From positions 868,001-932,000 of the forward strand of contig NZ_CP011541.1 in the NCBI RefSeq assembly GCF_001021025.1: a stretch of DNA of 64,000 nt, in the 5' to 3' direction. Below, piece by piece: positions 57,722-64,000 of the stretch. The position numbers and the translations under genes were made by a program. The stretch comes from Corynebacterium epidermidicanis (lineage in GTDB: Bacteria; Actinomycetota; Actinomycetes; Mycobacteriales; Mycobacteriaceae). Within the stretch, counting starts at the first letter, position 1. Every line of letters starts with the position of its first letter. The notes under the pieces were generated by a model. It ran no database searches. It saw only the letters and a program-made list of their open reading frames with translations, and was not told the DNA's origin.

Positions 57722-58717
57722 CTAGCGGGTGTAATCGACCACGGAGTATTCCTGCAGCTTTTGCAGTTGGTGAACTGATTCGATGTACCGGATGGTGCCG
57801 GACTTTGAGCGCATAACGAGTGAACGGGTGGTTGCGCCGTTGGCTCGGTAAGAAACGCCACGCAGCATGTCACCGTTGGTCACGCCAGTTGCAACGAAGT
57901 AGCAGTTGTCTGAAGCGACCAGGTCGTTGGTGAGTAGGACGCGGTCAAGGTCGTGGCCAGCTGCGACTGCCTTTTCGCGCTCGGCATCGTCTTTCGGGGC
58001 GAGCATGCCCTGAATTTCGCCACCCATGCACTTCATTGCGCATGCTGCGATGATGCCTTCGGGGGTCCCACCGATACCCATCATGATGTCCACAGAATTG
58101 GAATTCTGGGCAGCTGCGACGGCGCCTGCGACGTCGCCGTCGGAAATTAAGCGCACCTTCGCGCCAGCTTCCCGGATCTCCTTAATGAGGTCGGTGTGGC
58201 GTGGCCGATCCAGCACAACGACGGTGACGTCCGAGGTAGCAATACCCTTTGCCTTAGCAACGGCAGAGATATTGTGCGCAGCAGGAGCAGTGATATCGAT
58301 CTTTCCAGCGGCTTCCGGGCCCACGGCGATCTTGTTCATGTAGAACACCGCCGATGGGTCATACATGCTGCTTCGTTCCGAGGCTGCCAGAACAGAGATC
58401 GCGTTGGGGCGACCTTCCGCCATGAGGGTGGTGCCATCAACCGGGTCTACTGCAATGTCTACTTCCGCACCGAAACCGGTACCGACTTCCTCGCCATTGA
58501 ACAGCATTGGGGCTTCGTCCTTTTCGCCCTCACCAATGACTACGACCCCCTTCATATTCACCGAGTTGATGAGCTTGCGCATGGCGTCGACAGCCGCGCC
58601 ATCGCCCTCGTTCTTCATCCCGCGACCGACCCACCGACCGGATGCCAGGGCCGCTGCTTCAGTCACGCGAACCAATTCCATGGCTAGGTTACGATCTGGG
58701 ATTTCCTGGGTACTCAT
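57722..58717 (-). CDS. glpX: Fructose-1,6-bisphosphatase, class II
   Basis: The gluconeogenic phosphatase of corynebacteria. 331 residues starting [24 protein letters not shown] with GGAGG upstream. Metal and substrate motifs: [16 protein letters not shown] (about 55-70), [16 protein letters not shown] (about 80-95), [20 protein letters not shown] (about 205-225). A longer frame to 58771 has no family match. With GapB, Eno and FumC it supports growth on gluconeogenic substrates. Confidence 0.96.
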   Translation of the reverse strand: MSTQEIPDRNLAMELVRVTEAAALASGRWVGRGMKNEGDGAAVDAMRKLINSVNMKGVVVIGEGEKDEAPMLFNGEEVGTGFGAEVDIAVDPVDGTTLMAEGRPNAISVLAASERSSMYDPSAVFYMNKIAVGPEAAGKIDITAPAAHNISAVAKAKGIATSDVTVVVLDRPRHTDLIKEIREAGAKVRLISDGDVAGAVAAAQNSNSVDIMMGIGGTPEGIIAACAMKCMGGEIQGMLAPKDDAEREKAVAAGHDLDRVLLTNDLVASDNCYFVATGVTNGDMLRGVSYRANGATTRSLVMRSKSGTIRYIESVHQLQKLQEYSVVDYTR

Positions 58718-58925
58718 TAGTGCAAAGCCTCCAAATGGCAAGGGGATAGACGTCGATAAGCCAGCTGTCACAGTCAGTGGCAGATAAAACTATTGTTGCA
58801 AACAATTCGAGTGTCTGGCCTCATTTACACCTATTTTCGGTCGTAGGAGTCATAATTCATGGGTTTTCGGGGCTAGTTGGGTTGGGGAATCGGTCTCGCG
58901 CGGGGGGATCTGCCATACTGTTTGG

Positions 58926-59495
58926 GTGGCTGAGAACAAACCTCGAATATTTCAAAGCACTAAAGACATCTCGATGTCGCTATTGGTCATTGCAGTGTTG
59001 ATGGCGATGTCGGTGGCCTTCACTGGCATGTGCAGTTTCAACCGGGGCGCCCCGGAAAATGGGCCGGTGCAAAAAGTCGACGCCCAGCAGATGATGCAGT
59101 TTGAGGCCCGCGCGATGAACTTCCCGGTCCGGCTACCAGCAGATCCAGAAGGCTGGACCCCTAATTCGGCGCGTCGCTCAACAGTGAACGGCAAGCCCGC
59201 TCCAGTGGTGGGGTGGGTGACGAAGAACGGCGCCTACCTCCAGCTCGTGCAGACCGACGAGCCACTGGAAAAGGCGCTCAAGAACGTAGACGATAACGCT
59301 CGCTCGGCCGAAGGCACCATCGAGGTTGACGGGCAGCAGTTCAAGAAGTTCACCTCGCAGGAGCGCAACGTTCGCGACGTCTGGGCAGCTGACCTGGGCG
59401 ATGTCCGCCTGATCTTCTCTGGCACCTGCTCAGACGAAGAATTTACCCAGCTGGCCCACAACACGCTTCAAGCGCAGCCCATCCCAAAGCCGTAG
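58926..59495 (+). CDS. DUF4245 membrane-anchored protein
   Basis: 189 residues: a short cytoplasmic end, one membrane span (DISMSLLVIAVLMAMSVAFTGM, about 14-35) and an exported domain with FPVRLPADPEGWTPNSARR and the SGTCSDEEFTQLA segment near the end. This matches DUF4245, a corynebacterial/mycobacterial family with unknown role regularly placed between glpX and xseB. Start GTG 58926. Divergent from glpX with 208 bp between starts. Confidence 0.88.
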   Translation: MAENKPRIFQSTKDISMSLLVIAVLMAMSVAFTGMCSFNRGAPENGPVQKVDAQQMMQFEARAMNFPVRLPADPEGWTPNSARRSTVNGKPAPVVGWVTKNGAYLQLVQTDEPLEKALKNVDDNARSAEGTIEVDGQQFKKFTSQERNVRDVWAADLGDVRLIFSGTCSDEEFTQLAHNTLQAQPIPKP

Positions 59496-59520
59496 GCCCC
59501 TTCGGGCGCTTTTCGACGCC

Positions 59521-59766
59521 TTATTCCGCGCTACCTAATGCTTCTTCTACCCGGCGAGCAGCACCATCCAGGTGTTGCTCGCATCGTTTTGCTAAGGCTT
59601 CTCCTCGCTCCCAATACTTCAGGGACTCGTCCAACCCCATCTGGCCCAGTTCGAGGATTTTAACGATCTCCACGAGTTCTTCCCGAGCCTGCTCATAGCT
59701 CAGCGTCTCTACTGCGGGGAAAGCGTCTTGGCCGGGGGTTCCAGTGCCGAATGCATCTTGGTTCAC
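59521..59766 (-). CDS. xseB: Exodeoxyribonuclease VII small subunit
   Basis: 81 residues: [46 protein letters not shown] is the XseB helical-hairpin family. GTG 59766 is preferred to a TTG two codons earlier because AGGAC lies eight bases before it. It follows xseA after 11 bp. Forms the filamentous cap of ExoVII with several copies per XseA. An upstream 20-residue Gly/Pro-containing extension is variable. Confidence 0.9.
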   Translation of the reverse strand: MNQDAFGTGTPGQDAFPAVETLSYEQAREELVEIVKILELGQMGLDESLKYWERGEALAKRCEQHLDGAARRVEEALGSAE

Positions 59767-59777
59767 TATCAAAAGTC

Positions 59778-61016
59778 CTAATCTGCTCGTTTGGTGGCAA
59801 TGGCTGCGGCCGTGATGGAACCATCAGCGACCCGAATTCTTAACTGGCTGCCAGGCGGTGATTGTGCCACGCTGGTGACCACCTCAGGCTCCGACCCGTC
59901 ACGGGGGAGCACCTGCACCACAGCGTAGCCACGGGCTAGGGTTGCCGCTGGACCCAGCGCCGATACTTGCGCGCGCAACGACGCGGTTTCGCGCTGTAAC
60001 GCCACAATGAGGCGTTGGATGTCTCGCCTGATGGTGTTTTTCGCCTGAGCAATGTCCTCGCGACGCACTTCGATAGGAGTAAAAGGGTTAGCCAGTACCG
60101 GACGGGAACGGACCGACTCCAAACCGCGCCGTTCCCGCTCTACCCATCCGCGGAGCGCGGCACGGGAGCGCAGCAGCAATTCCTTAATGAGCTGCCGTTC
60201 TGCCATCACATCGGGGACAACCCGCTTTGCAGCGTCGGTAGGGGTAGCTGCGCGCAAGTCGGCAACATTATCCAACACGGGGTTGTCCGGTTCGTGGCCG
60301 ATGGCGGAAACTACTGGTGTGGTGGCACTGGCTACGGCACGCTGCAGGGCTTCCTCGGAGAACGGCAGCAAGTCTTCGACGGAACCGCCTCCGCGCGCAA
60401 TGATGATGACGTCAACCGCTGGATCTCGATCAAGCTCTTCCAGCGCCGCGATGACTTCGGTTACCGCGGTCGCGCCCTGTACGGCGGTATTGATTACCCG
60501 AAACTGCACCTCAGGCCAACGCTGTTGCGCCACCGACAAAACATCGCGCTCGGCGGCAGAGCCACGGCCGGTGATAAGTCCGATGGTGTTGGGCAGGATG
60601 GGGAGTGGTTTCTTCCGCTCGGCGTCGAAAAGCCCCTCAGCCGCCAACTTGTGACGAAGTTGCTCGATGCGTGCCAAGAGTTCGCCGACTCCCACATGCC
60701 TGATGTCTGTTACCCATAACGAGAACGTGCCGCGCCCCACATAGAAAGCCGGCTTGCCGTAGACCACCACGCGATCGCCATCCTGGAGCGGGGTCGAGGA
60801 TTGGGTGATCAGTGAAGTAGGGCAGGTGACCTGGACTGAAGCCTCGGCTTCGGGGTCCCGCAGCGTCAAGTAGGACAGCTTCCAACTGGGCTTGACATTG
60901 ACCTGGGTCAATTGTCCCTCGACCCAGATATGGCCAAGTTTTTCGACCCAGCCTTTGACCTTTTCATTGACTTCCCGTACTGGCCACGGAGTCTCAGGCG
61001 TCGACGACGCGCTCAT
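59778..61016 (-). CDS. xseA: Exodeoxyribonuclease VII large subunit
   Basis: Degrades single-stranded DNA in both directions. 412 residues: N-terminal OB fold ([25 protein letters not shown]…, about 15-110), catalytic core with [14 protein letters not shown] (about 140-153), [26 protein letters not shown] and [16 protein letters not shown] (with catalytic Asp/His candidates), and a C-terminal coiled coil and tail. Operon with xseB; divergent from ispH with an 84-bp gap. Confidence 0.95.
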   Translation of the reverse strand: MSASSTPETPWPVREVNEKVKGWVEKLGHIWVEGQLTQVNVKPSWKLSYLTLRDPEAEASVQVTCPTSLITQSSTPLQDGDRVVVYGKPAFYVGRGTFSLWVTDIRHVGVGELLARIEQLRHKLAAEGLFDAERKKPLPILPNTIGLITGRGSAAERDVLSVAQQRWPEVQFRVINTAVQGATAVTEVIAALEELDRDPAVDVIIIARGGGSVEDLLPFSEEALQRAVASATTPVVSAIGHEPDNPVLDNVADLRAATPTDAAKRVVPDVMAERQLIKELLLRSRAALRGWVERERRGLESVRSRPVLANPFTPIEVRREDIAQAKNTIRRDIQRLIVALQRETASLRAQVSALGPAATLARGYAVVQVLPRDGSEPEVVTSVAQSPPGSQLRIRVADGSITAAAIATKRAD

Positions 61017-61100
61017 TAATTTCCTTACGCAGATAAAGGGTTTGGACAGTCGTCCACTTATTCTAGGCGTTTGACTATGTTGCTGGGTACGCTAGTGGCC

Positions 61101-62063
61101 ATGGAAGAAACTTCGCAGAAGAAAATATTGCTAGCCGCGCCGCGCGGATATTGTGCCGGCGTTGACCGCGCAGTGGAAACCGTAGAGCGAGCCCTGGACA
61201 AATATGGAGCTCCGGTGTACGTGCGCAAGGAGATCGTGCACAACCGCTATGTGGTGGACACTCTCGCTGAGCGAGGTGCTATTTTCGTCGATGAAACCAC
61301 CGAGGTTCCAGAAGGCGCACACCTAGTGTTTTCAGCGCACGGCGTATCGCCGGCGGTCCATGCAGAAGCGCAGAAGCTCGAGCTCAAGACCCTTGACGCT
61401 ACCTGCCCGCTAGTTACCAAGGTTCACAATGAGGTAAAGCGCTTCGCTCGTGACGGCTACCATATCCTTCTCATCGGGCACGAAGGCCATGAAGAGGTGG
61501 AAGGCACTGCTGGTGAAGCTCCCGACGTCGTACACCTCGTCGACGGCGTCGAGGGTGTAGAAAAGCTCGAGTTCGGGCCTGAGGAAAAGCTGGTGTGGCT
61601 TTCGCAAACCACCCTTTCTGTAGACGAAACCATGGAAATTGTGCACCTGCTCAAGGCCAAATTCCCCAACCTCATCGACCCGCCTAGCGACGACATCTGC
61701 TACGCCACGCAGAACCGGCAAGTAGCCGTCAAGGCTATCGCTCCGAAGTGTGACCTCGTGATTGTGGTGGGCTCCCAGAATTCCTCTAACTCCAAGCGGT
61801 TGGTGGAAGTGGCTTTGCAAAACGGTGCGAAGGCTTCCTACCTGGTTGACTACGCTAACCAAATCGATGATGCATGGTTGTCGGGAGTGGAAACGGTCGG
61901 TATTACCTCGGGCGCATCGGTGCCGGAGATCCTGGTACGGGAAGTGCTCACGCACCTCGAGAGCTTCGGCTTCCACGACGTCGAAGAAGTAGTAACTGCT
62001 GCGGAGAAGATCGTTTTCTCCCTACCTCGAGACCTTCGACCAGCTAATCGCGCGCAGCGCTAA
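61101..62063 (+). CDS. ispH: 4-Hydroxy-3-methylbut-2-enyl diphosphate reductase
   Basis: Last step of the MEP isoprenoid pathway; [4Fe-4S] enzyme. 320 residues from ATG 61101. The three cluster Cys are in [14 protein letters not shown] (about residue 18), [14 protein letters not shown] (about 103) and [12 protein letters not shown] (about 204). Substrate residues: [34 protein letters not shown] and [12 protein letters not shown]. The last 27 bases, stop included, lie in a 29-bp near-perfect duplication. Confidence 0.97.
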   Translation: MEETSQKKILLAAPRGYCAGVDRAVETVERALDKYGAPVYVRKEIVHNRYVVDTLAERGAIFVDETTEVPEGAHLVFSAHGVSPAVHAEAQKLELKTLDATCPLVTKVHNEVKRFARDGYHILLIGHEGHEEVEGTAGEAPDVVHLVDGVEGVEKLEFGPEEKLVWLSQTTLSVDETMEIVHLLKAKFPNLIDPPSDDICYATQNRQVAVKAIAPKCDLVIVVGSQNSSNSKRLVEVALQNGAKASYLVDYANQIDDAWLSGVETVGITSGASVPEILVREVLTHLESFGFHDVEEVVTAAEKIVFSLPRDLRPANRAQR

Positions 62064-62094
62064 GGCGACCAGTTAATCGCGCGTAGCGCTAAAC
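62037..62094 (+). repeat. 29-bp tandem duplication over the ispH 3' end
   Basis: Units 62037-62065 and 62066-62094 (both starting CGACCAG and containing TAATCGCGCG…AGCGCTAA) differ at four positions. The first holds the last ispH codons and TAA. Same layout as the 43-bp duplication at 22874 but older, judging by divergence. Confidence 0.85.
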
Positions 62095-62097
62095 TCA

Positions 62098-62121
62098 CCC
62101 TCCGGGTTGATACCTGGAGGG
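62098..62121. terminator. Hairpin between ispH and the DUF6542 gene
   Basis: CCCTCC and GGAGGG at 62098 and 62116 enclose GGT/ACC with a TGAT loop, one mismatch each side. It lies between convergent stops and precedes ATTTAC. Likely shared. Confidence 0.65.
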
Positions 62122-62123
62122 AT

Positions 62124-62957
62124 TTACTGATAGAGGTCGTCGTCGAGCGATGGGCGTCGTTTTGGCTGTGGTGCGGGCATGGTGCTTTTGCCTAGGGCTG
62201 AGTCACGGGAGGCGTCCGGACGGCGAGAGGACTCGCGCTTACGGGTGACCTCTTCAATCGACGGCATGTTTCGCACGGATTCCCCAGGTTCCCGACGTGG
62301 CGGGACAGAGCGTCCACGTGCGGTGCGCATCCGTTTCTTCTCTTCCGCGTTGCGGACCAGCTCTTCGACAGTGACTGTTTTGCGCCGCTCGGCGGAGCGA
62401 TTGCGCCGGGTCCGTTCGGACATCTCCCGAACTATAGTGGTGGTGGCGCGATTGCGTTGATCAGCGCGACTTTGTTCTTGGCGTTGGGCGATGAATGCCT
62501 GCTGCTGCACTTTCGCTTGGTATACACCGTGTCGATAGCGCAGATAAGCGATCACCGCACATCCCGCAGTTGTGGCCGCGAGCTGTGGGAAGTACTGGGC
62601 TAGCGGATACAGGGCCGACAGCAACATCGTCTTCGACAAACTATCGGCGGATGCGGAGATGTTGCTCTGCGCTACCAGCCAACCCGTTACGATGGTGAAA
62701 ACACCAAAAAGTAGTGGAAGTTGAGCAACGGTCAGGAACAGGCCGCGCAACTCGACGACAATGGTCATCGAAAGGGCTGCTACGACGAAACAAACCCAAT
62801 ACGGCCAACTAATCTCGTGAGCGTTCCAGCTCAGCAACATCCCGGTAGCGAGCGCAGCAATGATGATGCTGCTCGCCGTCCAGGTGGAGACTCCCGGTCT
62901 CGCGGGCGCCGAATGATGGCGGCGAGCGCGGGATCGAGTAGTCGAAGGTTGAGACAC
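62124..62957 (-). CDS. DUF6542 membrane protein
   Basis: 277 residues: a basic N-terminus, four membrane spans (about 28-45, 50-70, 75-100, 115-140) and a long, Arg/Glu-rich cytoplasmic tail of about 130 residues with low complexity. This matches DUF6542, an actinobacterial family encoded next to ispH. No function is known; the charged tail suggests binding to another cell component. GTG start; the stop is convergent with ispH. Confidence 0.8.
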   Translation of the reverse strand: MSQPSTTRSRARRHHSAPARPGVSTWTASSIIIAALATGMLLSWNAHEISWPYWVCFVVAALSMTIVVELRGLFLTVAQLPLLFGVFTIVTGWLVAQSNISASADSLSKTMLLSALYPLAQYFPQLAATTAGCAVIAYLRYRHGVYQAKVQQQAFIAQRQEQSRADQRNRATTTIVREMSERTRRNRSAERRKTVTVEELVRNAEEKKRMRTARGRSVPPRREPGESVRNMPSIEEVTRKRESSRRPDASRDSALGKSTMPAPQPKRRPSLDDDLYQ

Positions 62958-63060
62958 GATTGGATAGTTTACTAGTTTGGCGTCCTAAAACTCGAAAATC
63001 CCGCCCAGTTTCTGGTTTCGTTTTCCACAACCTGCAGTTTGTTGGCAGCTGCGCGTTGGC

Positions 63061-64000
63061 TCAGTGGCTTAAATCACGCGGATGACGGGGATGGCTTTCG
63101 GCAAAAGTGATCTCCGGCAGTGGAGGCTGGGATGGAGGGACGATGTTCATTTCCTCCATTTTCCGCGCGGTGACAAAAACCCGAGACTCTAGCGTTCCCA
63201 ATGCCGAGTTGTAAGAATCCACCGACTTCTCCAGGTTCGACCTCAGTTTTTCCATGTGTTCCCCGAGCGTCCCGATCCGTCGATAAAGCTCGGAGCCTAA
63301 CTGCTGAATCCGCATGGCCTGCTCGCCGATTGCATCGTGCTGCCAGCCAAGTGCAACTGTGCGGAGCAAAGCCATCAGAGTGGTGGGGGTCGCCAGCACA
63401 ACGTTCTTGGCAAAGGCGAATTCGAGAAGCTCGGGGTCGGTGCGCAGCGCAGCGTCGAGAAACGGGTCGGCGGGAACAAACAGCACCACGAACTCCGGGG
63501 TGGGGCTGAAGGTGCGTTGGTACTCCTTGCTTGCAAGTTGGGTCACATGACTGCGCAGATGATGCGCGTGGCGTCGCAGATGTGCCTCATGCTCCTCCGG
63601 GTCCTCAGTTTCGAGCGCATCCAAATAGGCGACAAACGGAACCTTTGCATCCACGATAATGTTGCGCCCACCGCTCAACCGCACCACCATGTCCGGCCGA
63701 ATGCCAGGTGCGCTGACTTGAGTGTCGAAGTCGCAATGTTGAACCATTCCGGCTAGCTCGACAACCCGCTCAAGCTGAATCTCGCCCCAGCGCCCGCGCA
63801 CTTGGGGTGCTCGCAGTGCAGTGACTAGCTTCCCGGTTTTGTCTGAAAGCTGGGCTGAAGTGCGCCCCATTGTTTGGATCTGGGCACTTAGCTGCGCCAT
63901 TGTGGCGGCGCGCTCTATCTCAATCTGGTGTACCTGTTGGGAAAGCCCAGCGACCGCATCGGCAAGCGGGTGAAGTGAATCAGATACCCGGTTGGAGATT
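63061..64000 (-). CDS. rmuC: DNA recombination protein RmuC (5' end outside window)
   Basis: The frame is open to the window edge, so the N-terminus is missing; about 313 codons are seen. QTMGRTSAQLSDKTGKLVTALR, VRGRWGEIQLERVVELAGM, RPDMVVRLSGGRNIIVDAKVPFVAYLDAL and the final SNLEKSVDSYNSALGTLESRVFVTARKM are the RmuC nuclease-like core. The family limits inversions at short repeats in E. coli. The visible upstream part (SDSLHPLADAVAGLSQQVHQIEIERA) is coiled coil, as expected. Confidence 0.93.
   Translation of the reverse strand, partial: ISNRVSDSLHPLADAVAGLSQQVHQIEIERAATMAQLSAQIQTMGRTSAQLSDKTGKLVTALRAPQVRGRWGEIQLERVVELAGMVQHCDFDTQVSAPGIRPDMVVRLSGGRNIIVDAKVPFVAYLDALETEDPEEHEAHLRRHAHHLRSHVTQLASKEYQRTFSPTPEFVVLFVPADPFLDAALRTDPELLEFAFAKNVVLATPTTLMALLRTVALGWQHDAIGEQAMRIQQLGSELYRRIGTLGEHMEKLRSNLEKSVDSYNSALGTLESRVFVTARKMEEMNIVPPSQPPLPEITFAESHPRHPRDLSH

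Overview
The window is chromosomal DNA from a Corynebacterium. The gene order gapB–pth–rplY–prs–glmU, tRNA-Gln–TetR–mfd, lysI–mazG–eno–divIC–DUF501–ppx, greA–mca–aroF–uppS–coaA–glyA–phoH2 and fumC–glpX–xseB–xseA–ispH–rmuC is the core backbone known from C. glutamicum and C. diphtheriae. Mycothiol chemistry (Mca), LAxTG-type sortase substrates and many actinobacterial DUF proteins agree. I cannot name the species from the sequence alone.

Layout. 1-6.4 kb: end of a GapB-type GAPDH, then a leftward block with peptidyl-tRNA hydrolase, L25, a flavin monooxygenase, PRPP synthetase and GlmU. 6.5-10.1 kb: an MFS transporter, a frameshifted LAxTG surface protein, a decayed intergenic stretch carrying two members of a dispersed repeat, and tRNA-Gln. 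10.3-16.7 kb: TetR-mfd, a DUF4143 remnant, a frameshifted maleylpyruvate-isomerase-family gene and a secreted protein. 16.8-21.5 kb: a PadR-controlled ABC exporter and a LysI-like permease. 21.6-28.4 kb: mazG, a lytic transglycosylase, eno, an IS3 element, divIC, DUF501, ppx and tRNA-Leu(UAA). 29-41.3 kb: BI-1 protein, greA, mca, aroF with an attenuator, a short-chain UPP-synthase homologue, coaA, glyA and phoH2 with a structured leader. 41.4-49.4 kb: a MacAB-like exporter and a TetR/DHA2/DHA2 operon. 49.6-54.1 kb: a 5-oxoprolinase operon (pxpABC) with an NRAMP-fold permease and a divergent GntR regulator. 54.2-64 kb: fumC, a repeat-rich LAxTG surface protein, glpX, DUF4245, xseBA, ispH, DUF6542 and rmuC (cut by the window edge).

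How it works together. Central metabolism is well represented (GapB, Eno, FumC and GlpX serve glycolysis and gluconeogenesis; AroF, GlyA and Prs serve biosynthesis). The accessory units are mostly exporters with their own local regulator and a recognisable operator next to the promoter.

The most unusual signal is a family of about 260-bp elements with terminal inverted repeats (five clear copies and one expanded, decayed copy). Each contains a long internal inverted repeat whose arms each carry a 13-nt palindrome. The two best-preserved copies are flanked by perfect 7-bp direct repeats, so they look like non-autonomous mobile elements (MITE-like) that are also structured RNA or DNA. Other points worth a look: an IS3 copy inserted in the loop of the eno terminator with a readable A7 frameshift site, a Phe/Trp/Tyr-rich aroF leader peptide and attenuator, a small ORF overlapping phoH2 like a phoAT gene, three genes each apparently one base out of frame, two tandem duplications of gene 3' ends, and a tRNA-Leu(UAA) with a class I-sized variable loop.
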